Positions 24,820-34,306 of a stretch of 64,000 nucleotides of DNA are shown here, one piece after another (the first letter of the stretch is position 1; the number at the start of each line of letters is the position of its first letter). A model generated the notes under the pieces. That model saw only the letters and a list, made by a program, of their open reading frames with translations. It did no database searches and had not been told where the DNA came from. The position numbers were made by a program, and so were the translations under genes. This DNA is from CADEED01 sp041395625 (GTDB lineage: Bacteria; Pseudomonadota; Gammaproteobacteria; Steroidobacterales; Steroidobacteraceae). The stretch is from contig JAWLAE010000001.1 in the NCBI GenBank assembly GCA_041395625.1, positions 558,001 to 622,000 on the forward strand. Direction: 5' to 3'.

Positions 24820-25922
24820 GCATGGCCGGCAATACGATCGGTAAGCTGTTTGCGGTGACGACCTTCGGCGAGAGCCACGGGCCGGCACTCGGCTGCATCA
24901 TCGATGGTTGCCCCCCCGGGCTCGAACTGGCGGAGTCGGATCTGCAGCAGGACATCGACCGCAGGCGCACCGGCACCTCCAAGTTCGTCAGTCAGCGGCG
25001 CGAAGGCGATCAGGTGAAGATCCTGTCTGGCGTGTTCGAAGGACGCACCACCGGCGTGCCGATCGGCATGGTGGTGGAGAACACCGACGCACGCTCGCGT
25101 GACTACGAGAAGATCAAGCACAGCTTCCGGCCGGGGCACGCGGACTACACGTATCAGCAGAAGTATGGTCTGCGTGACTATCGCGGCGGTGGACGCTCCT
25201 CCGCGCGTGAGACCGTCATGCGCGTGGCCGCCGGCGCGGTGGCGCGCAAATATCTCGCAACGCGCCTCGGTGTGCGCATTTATGGTTACTTGAGCCAGAT
25301 TGGCGAGCTCACACTCGAGCCGGTGCGGCCAGAATTCGCCTATGAAAATCCATTCTTCTGCCCCGATCCGGCGCGCGTGCAGGAGATCGAAGATCTCATC
25401 TGGAAGATCCGCGGTGAGGGGGATTCGATCGGTGCCCGTGTCACGGTCGTCGCCACGGGTGTGCCGCCCGGCCTCGGAGAACCGGTGTTCGACCGGCTCG
25501 ACGCCGAACTCGCGTACGCGATGATGGGTATCAATGCCGTCAAGGCAGTCGAGATCGGCGCGGGCCTGGCGGTCGTTCAGCAGCGCGGCTCGCAGCATCG
25601 GGACGAACTCACGCCGGCCGGTTTCGTCACCAACAATGCCGGCGGCGTACTCGGTGGTATCTCTACTGGCCAGGACATCGTGGTACACGCTGCGCTCAAG
25701 CCAACTTCCAGCATTCAGGTGCCGGGTCGATCTATCGATATCGACGGCAAGCCGGTCGAAGTCGTGACGACTGGTCGGCACGATCCGTGCGTCGGTATCC
25801 GCGCGACCCCCATCGCCGAGGCGATGCTGGCGATCGTGCTGCTCGATCATTATTTGCGGCATCGCGGCCAGAACGCCGATGTCGTGTCTGTAACCCCCGA
25901 TATCACCAAGGTCAGTCGTTAG
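24816..25922 (+). CDS. aroC: Chorismate synthase
   Basis: 368 aa FMN-dependent enzyme performing the last shikimate-pathway step, EPSP to chorismate. Signatures: FGESHGPALG at the N-terminus (His17-type catalytic residue), the GRSSARET block near residue 128 and RHDPCVGIRATPIAEAM near the end. Length matches bacterial monofunctional enzymes. It overlaps prmB by four bases and is followed seven bases after its stop by asd, so prmB-aroC-asd is probably one transcript. Confidence 0.97.
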   Translation: MSMAGNTIGKLFAVTTFGESHGPALGCIIDGCPPGLELAESDLQQDIDRRRTGTSKFVSQRREGDQVKILSGVFEGRTTGVPIGMVVENTDARSRDYEKIKHSFRPGHADYTYQQKYGLRDYRGGGRSSARETVMRVAAGAVARKYLATRLGVRIYGYLSQIGELTLEPVRPEFAYENPFFCPDPARVQEIEDLIWKIRGEGDSIGARVTVVATGVPPGLGEPVFDRLDAELAYAMMGINAVKAVEIGAGLAVVQQRGSQHRDELTPAGFVTNNAGGVLGGISTGQDIVVHAALKPTSSIQVPGRSIDIDGKPVEVVTTGRHDPCVGIRATPIAEAMLAIVLLDHYLRHRGQNADVVSVTPDITKVSR

Positions 25923-25928
25923 TCAGTC

Positions 25929-26960
25929 ATGACGAATCAGAAGACATATAGCATTGCGATTCTCGGCGCCACCGGCCTCGTCGGCGAGACGCTGCTGAAA
26001 GTTCTTGCGGAGCGGGACTTCCCGGTCGGTGAGATCTTCCCGCTGGCGAGTAACCGCTCACTGGGCAAGACTGTCGAGTTTCGCGGCAAACAGTTGCCAG
26101 TCATCGATGTTGCTACTTTCGATTTCAGTCGTGCGCAGATCGGTCTGTTCTCAGCCGGCGGCGACGTGTCGCGTGAGTACGCGCCGCGGGCGGCGGCTGC
26201 GGGCTGCATTGTAATCGACAACACCTCTGAGTTCCGCTATGACGCGGATGTGCCACTGGTGGTACCGGAAGTGAATCCGCAGGCGATCGCCAGCTACAAG
26301 CAGCGCAATATCATTGCGAACCCAAATTGCTCCACCATCCAGATGCTGGTGGCCCTCAAGCCTGTCTACGACGCGGTCGGGATCGAGCGCATCAACGTCG
26401 CTACCTACCAATCCGTGTCGGGGGCCGGCAAGGAAGCGGTCGAAGAGCTGGCGATGCAGACGGCGGCGTTGCTGAATGGCCGGGAGCCGGCCGCGGCGCA
26501 GGTCATTGCCAAGCGGATTGCGTTCAATGTCGTGCCACAGATCGACAAATTCATGGACAACGGCTACACCAAAGAAGAGATGAAAATGGTGTGGGAAACG
26601 CGAAAGATCTTTGCCGACGACAGCATCCTTGTGAACGCGACCACGGTGCGTGTGCCAGTTTTCTTCGGACACTCTGAGGCCGTACACATCGAAACGCGCG
26701 TCAAGATCACCGCCGACAAGGCACGCGAGTTGCTGGCCAAAGCACCGGGCGTAACTGTGATGGACCAACGCGTTCCAGGTGGATATCCCACCGCAGCGAC
26801 CGAAGCCGCGAACCATGACACGGTTTATGTCGGGCGGATCCGGGATGATATAAGTCACGAACGTGGACTGAATCTATGGATCGTGTCGGACAACATCCGA
26901 AAAGGTGCCGCCACCAACAGCGTGCAGATCGCCGAGATTTTGGTGCGGGAGCATATTTAA
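25929..26960 (+). CDS. asd: Aspartate-semialdehyde dehydrogenase
   Basis: 343 aa NADPH-dependent enzyme reducing aspartyl phosphate to the semialdehyde, for Lys/DAP, Met and Thr. The Rossmann motif GATGLVG is near residue 13 and the nucleophile is the Cys of ANPNCSTIQ near residue 132. The HIETRVKITADKAR segment matches the family. It precedes fimV, as I recall for pseudomonads. Confidence 0.97.
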   Translation: MTNQKTYSIAILGATGLVGETLLKVLAERDFPVGEIFPLASNRSLGKTVEFRGKQLPVIDVATFDFSRAQIGLFSAGGDVSREYAPRAAAAGCIVIDNTSEFRYDADVPLVVPEVNPQAIASYKQRNIIANPNCSTIQMLVALKPVYDAVGIERINVATYQSVSGAGKEAVEELAMQTAALLNGREPAAAQVIAKRIAFNVVPQIDKFMDNGYTKEEMKMVWETRKIFADDSILVNATTVRVPVFFGHSEAVHIETRVKITADKARELLAKAPGVTVMDQRVPGGYPTAATEAANHDTVYVGRIRDDISHERGLNLWIVSDNIRKGAATNSVQIAEILVREHI

Positions 26961-27006
26961 GTTATATTGCGAGCCCAAACATGCACCGAGCGCAGGATAT
27001 TGCTCT

Positions 27007-27036
27007 AAGTGCTTGTTTTTATAGATAAAAACACTT
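27007..27036. repeat. A/T-rich hairpin ahead of fimV
   Basis: AAGTG (27007-27011) plus TTTTTA (27016-27021) pair with TAAAAA (27026-27031) plus CACTT (27032-27036), with a 4-base bulge and a TAGA loop. It is strikingly A/T-rich against the surrounding high-GC DNA and lies 27 bases before the fimV ATG. The stem has T-rich and A-rich sides, so it could end asd transcription or fold in the fimV leader. Confidence 0.5.
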
Positions 27037-27062
27037 GTGGTCGCTCAGTGCTGGAGTCGCGA

Positions 27063-29984
27063 ATGATCCGTAAAGGTCTCGCCCGGGGTCTGTTGGCTTT
27101 ACTTATGCTGCCGGGAGCAGCCCTCGCGCTGGGGTTGGGCGATATCCGCCTCAACTCGGCGCTCAATGCGCCGCTCGACGCGGAGATCGAGCTGGTCAAC
27201 GCATTGCCAGAAGACCTTGCCACACTCGAGGCGAAAATCGCGTCCCGCGAGACCTTCGCCCGCTACAGTCTGGATTGGCCGGCGTTCCTGAATTCAGTCA
27301 CCATTTCAAAAGGCAAATCGGCCGGTGGCCGTGACGTACTGCAGCTGCGCTCGAGCGAGACGATCACCGAACCGTTTCTGACAGTGCTGGTCGAGGCGAG
27401 CTGGGCGCGCGGCCGACTCGTGCGTGAATACACGGTGCTGCTCGATCCGCCTGTGTTCGCACCCAATGATCAGCGGCCTGCGCCGGTTGCAGCGCCAGCT
27501 GCGGCGCCCACCGCTGGCGCCATCGAGCGTCCGGCAACGGCATCTGCTGGCACCTCGGCGGCGCCTGCCGGACCGCGCGCCGATTCGGCCGACACCTATC
27601 AAGTACGTCGTGGCGACAGTCTGTCGGCCATTGCGCGCCGTCTCGCGCCAGCCGCGGCGGTCTCGACCGAACAAATGATGCTCGGGCTCTATCAGTACAA
27701 CGGCAGTGCGTTCGAAGGTGACATGAATCGCCTGCGCGCCGACGTTACGCTGGGCATCCCGAGCGCCGATCAGCTCGGCGCTATTTCGCCGACGGTTGCC
27801 GCGGCGGAAGTCCGACGGCAGGCTGGTGCCTGGAGTGCGTCGAGTTCCGACAGCGGCCGATTGCGCCTGGTAACACCGACCGATGGCGGCGTCGGCGCCG
27901 GCACGGGTACCGCGGCGGGCACCGAGGCCTTGCAGGATCGCGTCAGAGAACTGGAGAGCAAGCTCGCCGAGTCGCAGCGGCTGCTCGAACTGCGCAATGC
28001 AGAACTCGCAGACCTGCAGGCGAAGCTGGGTGGGGTGCCGTCTACGGCCACGCCGCCGACCGCCGAGCCTGTGCCGTCCGAGCCGCCAGTCGCTGGCACT
28101 GAACCGCTGCCGGGTGAACCGGCTACGACCGAAGGAGCCCCCGAAGTACCGCCAGTGCCGGGTGATACCGTCGTTGGCGAGCCGCCGGTAGCGGGCGCGG
28201 AAACGCCGCCGGTCGACGAGCCTGCCAGTGCCGAGCCGCCGGTCGCAGCAACGCCGGCCGAGCCGGCAGCTCAACCTTCGTTCGTCGATACGCTGCTGCA
28301 GTACTGGCCTGCGCTGGCACTGCTGTTGGTCGCCTTGTTGGGTTGGTTGGGTTTCCGCAAGTTCAAGGCGCGCCAGACCGAATCGTTCGACGATCGGCTC
28401 GGCGAGTTGGCGGAGCGCAATGCCGACAGCCTTAGCGAGGACTTCCCGCCGCTCAAGCCGATGCCTGACTTGCGCACGCAACGCGAAGCCGAGCACATCG
28501 AAGTTGAAGAGTCTGGCTCGCATCGTCAGCTCGACATGCCGGAGGACGAGGAAGAGCCGCGCGGGCGCAGTCCCGACGATACGATCAGTAGCGATACGGC
28601 GATCAATCTCGACCAGGGTGACCCGATCGCCGAGGCCGACTTCCACATGGCCTATGGTCTGTATGACCAGGCTGCCGATCTTGTCAAGATAGCCCTCGCA
28701 CGCGAGCCAGAGCGCCGCGATCTCAAGCTCAAGCTGCTCGAAGTCTTCTTCGTCTGGGGTAACAAGGATCAGTTCCTCGCGACGGCGCGGGAGCTGACGA
28801 CCACGCGCGACTCGGCGCCGCCGGGTGAGTGGGAAAAAATCCTCATCATGGGCAAGCAGATCGCGCCCGAGGACGAGCTGTTCAGTGGCGCTGCGGCAAG
28901 CAGTGCCGCTGGCATGGGTGTCGATCTGAATCTCGACGGCGGCCAGGGCCATATCGATTTCGATCCGTTCGATGGTGCAGCTTCCGGTCCCGGCGATGCA
29001 ATCGATCTCGATTTTGGCGGCGCACTGCAGGATCCTGAAGCCACCGGCGAAGCGGATGCCGAGGCGGCGAAATCCGGTGGGCTCGACTTGGCATTGCCGG
29101 ATGATGGGACGCCCGGCGCCGGTGATGACAAGAGTGGTGCGACCACTCGCCAAATGACGGCCAAAATGGCTGGCGGCGCGCCGCGCGGTGCGCACGAAAG
29201 CTCGGAGGCGCCGACGGTCGAACAGCCGGCCCTGCAAGGTGGCGAGAACCCGACGATTCGCGAAAAAGTCGAATTGGCGCTCAAGCGCAAAGCGCCTATC
29301 GACCAGACTGCGGAGCTCGCGATCGACGATCTGGGTCTCGATCTGGGCGCACTTGAAGGCACCGATTCGCCGGGTCTGGACGGACCGCTCGACGAAGCGC
29401 TGGGTGACGAAACAGCGGACGCAAATGCGCCGACGATGGTCGCGGGCTTGGACGACCGTTCGCGCAATCTGATGCAGGAAGCCGCTGATAGGGCGGCCAA
29501 GCAGCAAGCCTCGACGGGTGCGAAAGGTGCGAGCGGCACCTGGTACCTGTCAGAGAGCGACATGGGCGGCGACATCGATCCGTCGAAGACGATGCACGCC
29601 AAGAACAAGCCTGCGACCGACTTCGACGATGATTCGTTCGATACGTCCGCAACGTCGCGGCTCGATACGATCGATCCCAGCAAGGTGGACTTCGAGCTCG
29701 CCAAAACGGGCGCACATCCCACCAACGGTCTCGACCTGGACGTCGGCACGGACGCGAAATCGCCGACGATGAAGACTGAGCAGCTGCAGCCGGAGGATCT
29801 GGCCTTGCCGGATCTCGAGCCGGTCACGCTGTCGGAAGTGGGCACCAAGCTCGATCTGGCACGCGCCTACGTTGATATGGGGGACCCCGACGGTGCCCGC
29901 AATATCCTCGAGGAAGTACTCACCGAAGGATCTGTTTCGCAAAAGCAGGAAGCACAGCGGTTGCTCGATTCACTGCCGGGCTAA
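27063..29984 (+). CDS. fimV: FimV-like pilus-assembly / polar hub protein
   Basis: 973 aa from ATG 27063 (GGAG six to seven bases upstream). Order: signal peptide (cleavage near ALALGLG), the conserved FimV N-domain (GDIRLNSALNAPLDAEIEL), a LysM peptidoglycan-binding domain (about 178-235, YQVRRGDSLSAIARRL), a coiled coil (REL/LESKLAESQRLLELRNAEL), Pro/Ala/Glu-rich linker, one membrane helix (about 413-432), a long acidic cytoplasmic region, and the C-terminal TPR-like FimV_C domain (LDLARAYVDMGDPDGARNIL). FimV organises type IV pilus and polar signalling proteins. truA follows, as in Pseudomonas. Confidence 0.92.
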   Translation: MIRKGLARGLLALLMLPGAALALGLGDIRLNSALNAPLDAEIELVNALPEDLATLEAKIASRETFARYSLDWPAFLNSVTISKGKSAGGRDVLQLRSSETITEPFLTVLVEASWARGRLVREYTVLLDPPVFAPNDQRPAPVAAPAAAPTAGAIERPATASAGTSAAPAGPRADSADTYQVRRGDSLSAIARRLAPAAAVSTEQMMLGLYQYNGSAFEGDMNRLRADVTLGIPSADQLGAISPTVAAAEVRRQAGAWSASSSDSGRLRLVTPTDGGVGAGTGTAAGTEALQDRVRELESKLAESQRLLELRNAELADLQAKLGGVPSTATPPTAEPVPSEPPVAGTEPLPGEPATTEGAPEVPPVPGDTVVGEPPVAGAETPPVDEPASAEPPVAATPAEPAAQPSFVDTLLQYWPALALLLVALLGWLGFRKFKARQTESFDDRLGELAERNADSLSEDFPPLKPMPDLRTQREAEHIEVEESGSHRQLDMPEDEEEPRGRSPDDTISSDTAINLDQGDPIAEADFHMAYGLYDQAADLVKIALAREPERRDLKLKLLEVFFVWGNKDQFLATARELTTTRDSAPPGEWEKILIMGKQIAPEDELFSGAAASSAAGMGVDLNLDGGQGHIDFDPFDGAASGPGDAIDLDFGGALQDPEATGEADAEAAKSGGLDLALPDDGTPGAGDDKSGATTRQMTAKMAGGAPRGAHESSEAPTVEQPALQGGENPTIREKVELALKRKAPIDQTAELAIDDLGLDLGALEGTDSPGLDGPLDEALGDETADANAPTMVAGLDDRSRNLMQEAADRAAKQQASTGAKGASGTWYLSESDMGGDIDPSKTMHAKNKPATDFDDDSFDTSATSRLDTIDPSKVDFELAKTGAHPTNGLDLDVGTDAKSPTMKTEQLQPEDLALPDLEPVTLSEVGTKLDLARAYVDMGDPDGARNILEEVLTEGSVSQKQEAQRLLDSLPG

Positions 29985-30003
29985 GGCCCAGCAGTTCGCT
30001 TGC

Positions 30004-30795
30004 ATGCCGCGCATAGCGCTCGGCCTGGAGTATGACGGTGCCCGCTTCGCGGGCTGGCAACGCCAGCTTGGGCTAACGACAGTGCAGGGTGCGGTCGAGC
30101 AGGCGCTGGAATGCGTCGCCGACCATACGGTGAGCTGCACGGTTGCCGGTAGAACCGACGCGGGTGTGCATGCCGCGGCCCAAGTGATCCATTTCGACAG
30201 CGACGCACCGCGCACCTTGCGCAACTGGCGTCTGGGCGCTAACAGCTATTTGCCGGCGACCGTGAGCGTCCTGTGGGCCGAGGTCGTGCCAGTTGAGTTT
30301 CACGCCCGCTTTTCCGCGTTGGCGCGCACTTATCGCTACCTGATTCTCAATCGCAACTCGCGCTCGGCACTGGCAGCCGGGCGCGCGACGTGGATACATC
30401 GGCCGATCGATGCAGCGCTGATGCATACGGCCGCGCAAGGGCTCGTCGGCGAACATGATTTCACCTCGTTCCGCGCGCTCGCTTGTCAGTCGCGCTCGCC
30501 GATCCGGCGGGTCGAGCGCATCGCCGTCGTACGACGTGGCGACTGGATCGAGGTCACTGTCACCGCGAACGCGTTTCTGCAGCATATGGTGCGCAATATC
30601 GTCGGTTTGCTGGTCTCGGTAGGCTGGGGGGACTCGCCGATCGAGCGAGTCGCGGAAGTGCTGGCTGCACGCGATCGCACGCAGAACGCCGCTACCGCGC
30701 CACCAGAGGGGTTGTACCTGATAGGCGTGCGCTATCCGCCTGAGTTCGACCTGCCGGCTACGGCAGCGCCGGGACTGCACGCGGGCTGGTTTTGA
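30004..30795 (+). CDS. truA: tRNA pseudouridine(38-40) synthase
   Basis: 263 aa; isomerises uridines 38-40 in the anticodon arm of many tRNAs. The catalytic Asp is D52 in AGRTDAGVHA; the substrate-contact block FHARFSALARTYRYLI follows. ATG 30004 gives the normal MPRIALGLEYDG start; there is no strong ribosome binding site, and translation may be coupled to fimV, whose stop is 20 bases away. accD follows directly, without the trp genes I would expect here. Confidence 0.96.
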   Translation: MPRIALGLEYDGARFAGWQRQLGLTTVQGAVEQALECVADHTVSCTVAGRTDAGVHAAAQVIHFDSDAPRTLRNWRLGANSYLPATVSVLWAEVVPVEFHARFSALARTYRYLILNRNSRSALAAGRATWIHRPIDAALMHTAAQGLVGEHDFTSFRALACQSRSPIRRVERIAVVRRGDWIEVTVTANAFLQHMVRNIVGLLVSVGWGDSPIERVAEVLAARDRTQNAATAPPEGLYLIGVRYPPEFDLPATAAPGLHAGWF

Positions 30796-30848
30796 TCCGG
30801 TATGATCTGGTGATTGTGCCGCGACGGCGTGAACGGGCTCCTTAGCAT

Positions 30849-31724
30849 ATGTCCTGGTTCGAGAAGATCATGCCCTCGCGCATCAAGACCGAACGCCGCA
30901 CGCGCTCGGTACCCGAGGGTTTGTGGATCAAGTGCACGGCCTGCGACTCGGTACTGTATCGCGCCGAGCTCGAGCGCAATCTGAAGGTATGCCCCAAGTG
31001 CGGCCATCACATGCGGGTGAGTGCGCGCGAGCGGCTCGCGATGTTCCTCGACGAGGGCGACGTGATCGAGATCGGCGCGTTGATCATGCCGGAGGATCCG
31101 CTCAGGTTCCGCGACAGCAAGCGCTACAAGGATCGCCTGCTGGCTGCCCAGAAGGCAACTGGCGAGACGGATGCGCTGGTCGCCGCCGCTGGTCAGTTGC
31201 ACGGCTTGCCGATCACGGTCTGTGCCTTCGAATTTCAGTTTCTCGGTGGGTCCATGGGCGCGGTAGTTGGCGAGCGGTTCAAGCGTGCAGTCGACCATTG
31301 CATCGAGCATCGCACGCCGCTGGTGTGTTTCTCTGCGAGCGGCGGTGCCCGGATGCAGGAAGCGCTGTTCTCGCTGCTGCAGATGGCGAAGACCAGTGCG
31401 GCGCTGACGCGTCTGGCGCAAGCGCACCTGCCGTACGTCTCGGTGATGACCGATCCCACCACTGGCGGCGTCTCGGCCAGTCTCGCGATGCTCGGCGATC
31501 TCAACGTCGCCGAGCCGCGTGCCCTGATCGGCTTCGCTGGACCGCGGGTCATCCAGCAGACTGTGCGCGAAACGTTGCCGGAAGGCTTTCAACGCAGCGA
31601 ATTCCTGCTCGAGCACGGCGCGCTCGACATGATCATCGATCGACGCGAAATGCGCGATCGGCTCGCCTCGATCCTACGCATCCTGATGCGCCAACCGGCA
31701 CTCGAACCGACGCCGGACTCCTGA
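30849..31724 (+). CDS. accD: Acetyl-CoA carboxylase carboxyltransferase subunit beta
   Basis: 291 aa beta subunit that with AccA transfers carboxyl from biotin-BCCP to acetyl-CoA, the first step of fatty-acid synthesis. The N-terminal zinc ribbon is intact (CTAC at about residue 28 and CPKCGHH at about 47). The crotonase-like core has SASGGARMQEALFSLLQM and DPTTGGVSASLAMLGD. It begins the accD-folC-dedD-cvpA-purF order known from E. coli. Confidence 0.97.
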   Translation: MSWFEKIMPSRIKTERRTRSVPEGLWIKCTACDSVLYRAELERNLKVCPKCGHHMRVSARERLAMFLDEGDVIEIGALIMPEDPLRFRDSKRYKDRLLAAQKATGETDALVAAAGQLHGLPITVCAFEFQFLGGSMGAVVGERFKRAVDHCIEHRTPLVCFSASGGARMQEALFSLLQMAKTSAALTRLAQAHLPYVSVMTDPTTGGVSASLAMLGDLNVAEPRALIGFAGPRVIQQTVRETLPEGFQRSEFLLEHGALDMIIDRREMRDRLASILRILMRQPALEPTPDS

Positions 31725-31728
31725 TCGC

Positions 31729-32982
31729 ATGACTGTACTGGCGGACTGGCTCGCTAGGCAGCAGGCGATCCATCCCAAGGCCATCGATCTGTCGCTCGAG
31801 CGGGTGATGCGCGTCGCGCGCGCGCTGCAGATCGATCAACCGCCACACCCGGTGATCACGATCGGCGGCACCAACGGCAAGGGTTCTACCGTCGCTTTCG
31901 TGGCTGCGCTGTTGGCTGGTGCCGGACACCGCGTGGGTGTCTTCACGTCACCGCACTTGCAGCGCTACAACGAGCGCATCCGCATCGCCGGCGACGAGGT
32001 GACCGATGCCGAACTCGTGGCCGCCTTCGAACGGATTGACGCTGCGCGCGGTGACACCACGCTCACGTACTTCGAGTTCGGCACACTCGCGGCACTCGAT
32101 CTGTTCGTGCGTGCGCGGGTGGAGTTCGCCGTACTCGAGGTCGGTCTGGGCGGGCGGCTCGATGCCACCAATCTGGTCGATGCCGATGTCGCGGCGGTCA
32201 CCTCGGTGGGCCTGGATCATATGGATTGGCTGGGCAGCAGTCTTGAGTCGATCGGTGCCGAGAAGGCTGGCATCTTTCGCGCGGGCCGACCGGCGGTCCT
32301 TGGCACGGCCGACATGCCCGCCTCGGTGCATGCGTACATTGCCGCGATCGGCGCGCGGCCAGTGCGCAGCGGTCGCGAATTCACGGCTCATGCGACAGCT
32401 ACCGGCTTCGATTTTCGCTGCGGCGAGCGGCGTTGGAGCAATCTGCCGCGCCCAGCATTGCAAGGACGCAGCCAGATTGGCAATGCAGCCACGGCGCTGG
32501 CGACGCTCATTGCGGGGGGCTTCGACGCGGGACTCGACGCCGGCAGTATCGCGGCCGCCATCGCGACGACCAAATTGCCAGGGCGATTCCAGATAGTGCA
32601 GCGCGAGGTCGAGTGGCTACTGGATGTTGCGCACAACGAACCTGCGGCCGTCGAGCTCGCCAGCAATCTGCGCGACCGACCGTGCGCCGGGCGCACGATC
32701 GCCGTCTGCGGAATTCTCGGTGACAAGGATGTCACGGCAATCGTGGCGGCGCTCGCCGAGTCGATCGACGAGTGGGTGCTCGTGACACTCGAAGGCCCAC
32801 GTGCGATCGACGCCGCGACACTCGCCGCGCGACTGCCTGCCGGCGCGTCGGTGATGGCGCTGTCGCAAGACGTGGCGAGTGGCTGCGAGCTGGCAGCGGC
32901 GCGCGCGCGTGACGACGACCGGGTGCTCGTATTTGGTTCGTTCCTGACGGTGGGTCCGGCGCTGGCGTGGCTTGGTCTATAA
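31729..32982 (+). CDS. folC: Bifunctional dihydrofolate / folylpolyglutamate synthase
   Basis: 417 aa ATP-dependent ligase that adds glutamate to dihydropteroate and to folates. The P-loop is GGTNGKGSTVAF near residue 45, followed by the Mur-ligase-type core (FTSPHLQRYNERI, EVGLGGRLDATN, DHMDWLG) and the C-terminal domain with DVAHNEPA. Four bases separate it from accD. Its stop lies just before the unusual TTG start of the SPOR protein. Confidence 0.96.
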   Translation: MTVLADWLARQQAIHPKAIDLSLERVMRVARALQIDQPPHPVITIGGTNGKGSTVAFVAALLAGAGHRVGVFTSPHLQRYNERIRIAGDEVTDAELVAAFERIDAARGDTTLTYFEFGTLAALDLFVRARVEFAVLEVGLGGRLDATNLVDADVAAVTSVGLDHMDWLGSSLESIGAEKAGIFRAGRPAVLGTADMPASVHAYIAAIGARPVRSGREFTAHATATGFDFRCGERRWSNLPRPALQGRSQIGNAATALATLIAGGFDAGLDAGSIAAAIATTKLPGRFQIVQREVEWLLDVAHNEPAAVELASNLRDRPCAGRTIAVCGILGDKDVTAIVAALAESIDEWVLVTLEGPRAIDAATLAARLPAGASVMALSQDVASGCELAAARARDDDRVLVFGSFLTVGPALAWLGL

Positions 32983-32989
32983 TTGCCGC

Positions 32990-33670
32990 TTGGAAACCCA
33001 ACTCAAACAACGCCTGACCGGCGCGGTCATCTTGGTCGCACTGGTCGTGATCATCGTGCCGGAGTTCCTGTCGGGCCCACCGTCTGAAGCGCCTGTCGAG
33101 GGTTCGACGACTGCCAGCAGCGACTACCAGACTGTGCCGGCGCAGCCGTCCAACAGCGCGGCCCCGCCCAGTGCCGCGGACAACCCGATGCAGGGCGCAG
33201 CGATGCGCACTTACACGATCGAACTGGCGAACAACGAGGTGCCTGCTGAGTCCTCTTCGGCGGTAGCGAGCGCCGCTGCGCCAGACGAGCCGTCGGCACC
33301 GACTGCCGGCGCGACCAGCGTTGCGACCGCTGACGCTAACAACCGGGATCGTGCGAGCGCAGCGGTCGATGAGCCGCCCCTCAGCACGTCCCGGCCTGCC
33401 GGCGCCAGTCGCGCGCCGCAACCGACTGCCGGCCAGAGCGCTGGAGGTTATGCGGTGCAGATCGGCAGTTTTGGTAATCGCGACAACGCCGAACGGCTGG
33501 TCGGCAGCCTCCGTGCCAAAGGCTTCGCTGCCTACATGGACCAGTCCTCGGGGAGTCGTAAGCTCTACCGGGTACGCGTCGGGCCGGTCACCGAGCGCGC
33601 AGCAGCCGATGCGCTGGCTGGCCAACTGGCCAAAGCCGGGCAAAAAGGCGTGGTCGTTCCCAACTCGTGA
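32990..33670 (+). CDS. dedD: SPOR-domain membrane protein (DedD-like)
   Basis: 226 aa from TTG 32990; no ATG is available, and this start restores the family N-terminus ETQLKQRLTGAVILV. A single membrane helix (about 10-27, VILVALVVIIVPEFL) is followed by a low-complexity Ala/Ser/Pro linker and a C-terminal SPOR domain (about 148-223, GGYAVQIGSFGNRDNAERLV) that binds denuded septal peptidoglycan. Such proteins localise to the division ring. Position between folC and cvpA is the E. coli dedD slot. Confidence 0.88.
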   Translation: METQLKQRLTGAVILVALVVIIVPEFLSGPPSEAPVEGSTTASSDYQTVPAQPSNSAAPPSAADNPMQGAAMRTYTIELANNEVPAESSSAVASAAAPDEPSAPTAGATSVATADANNRDRASAAVDEPPLSTSRPAGASRAPQPTAGQSAGGYAVQIGSFGNRDNAERLVGSLRAKGFAAYMDQSSGSRKLYRVRVGPVTERAAADALAGQLAKAGQKGVVVPNS

Positions 33671-33769
33671 CGTGGTTCGCCAAAGTGCGTTTGCATTTCG
33701 ATGCAGTGCGGCGTTCCTGTACAATGCGCACGCCATCGTCACGATAACCTAGGCAGCTAACAGCTTGTC

Positions 33770-34291
33770 ATGAGTCCGCTCGATTACTTGATCATCGGCA
33801 TCGTGGTTCTCTCTGCCATCGTTGGCGCTGTGCGCGGTCTGCTGCGCGAGGCCATTGCGGTGGTCACCTGGCTCGTGGCGCTGTGGGGTGCGTGGCAGTT
33901 CGGGTCGCTGGTCGAGCCGTACTTGGGCGGCGTGCTCACGGATTCGCCGGTGCGGCCGTGGGCCGCGCGCGGCGTAGTGTTCCTGCTCGTTTTGCTGCTC
34001 GGGGCGGCGATCGGCGCTATCGCCGGCAATTTCGTGCGCGTCTCGATATTCAGCGGTACCGACCGTTTTCTCGGTTTCCTGTTTGGTCTGTTGCGCGGTG
34101 CCGTGGTGGTCGGTGCGCTGCTGATCGTCGCGCAGACTTTGCGGTTCGACGAGGAGCCGTACTGGAAGAAGTCGCGACTGCTGCCCTATGCCGAACAGAT
34201 GGCATCGGTGCTGCGGGGAATGGTCGGCGAACGCTGGTCGCGTGCGCCCGCAATCGTGGAACCGGCGAGCGGTAGTGGTGTCCAAACATGA
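33770..34291 (+). CDS. cvpA: CvpA family inner-membrane protein
   Basis: 173 aa with four hydrophobic helices in the first 115 residues, beginning with the family motif SPLDYLIIGIVVLSAIVGAVRGLLREAI and including FLGFLFGLLRGAVVVGALL. CvpA supports purF expression or colicin V export in E. coli; the molecular role is unclear. It precedes purF by 15 bases. A -10-like TACAAT (33720-33725) lies 44 bases before its start without a clear -35. Confidence 0.92.
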   Translation: MSPLDYLIIGIVVLSAIVGAVRGLLREAIAVVTWLVALWGAWQFGSLVEPYLGGVLTDSPVRPWAARGVVFLLVLLLGAAIGAIAGNFVRVSIFSGTDRFLGFLFGLLRGAVVVGALLIVAQTLRFDEEPYWKKSRLLPYAEQMASVLRGMVGERWSRAPAIVEPASGSGVQT

Positions 34292-34306
34292 GGAGCCGGT
34301 AGAGAC

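Noticed and set aside
24726..25862. 378-codon minus-strand frame across aroC
   Set aside because: Antisense to a well-conserved chorismate synthase; composition is that of a codon-bias shadow.
27306..29507. 733-codon open frame on the minus strand across fimV
   Set aside because: It lies wholly antisense to a gene with clear FimV domains; the protein has low-complexity Arg-rich sequence typical of high-GC antisense frames and no recognisable domain.
33697..33725. Promoter for cvpA-purF with PurR operator
   Set aside because: TACAAT is present, but no -35 at a usable distance and no match to the PurR box, so it is only mentioned in the cvpA entry.
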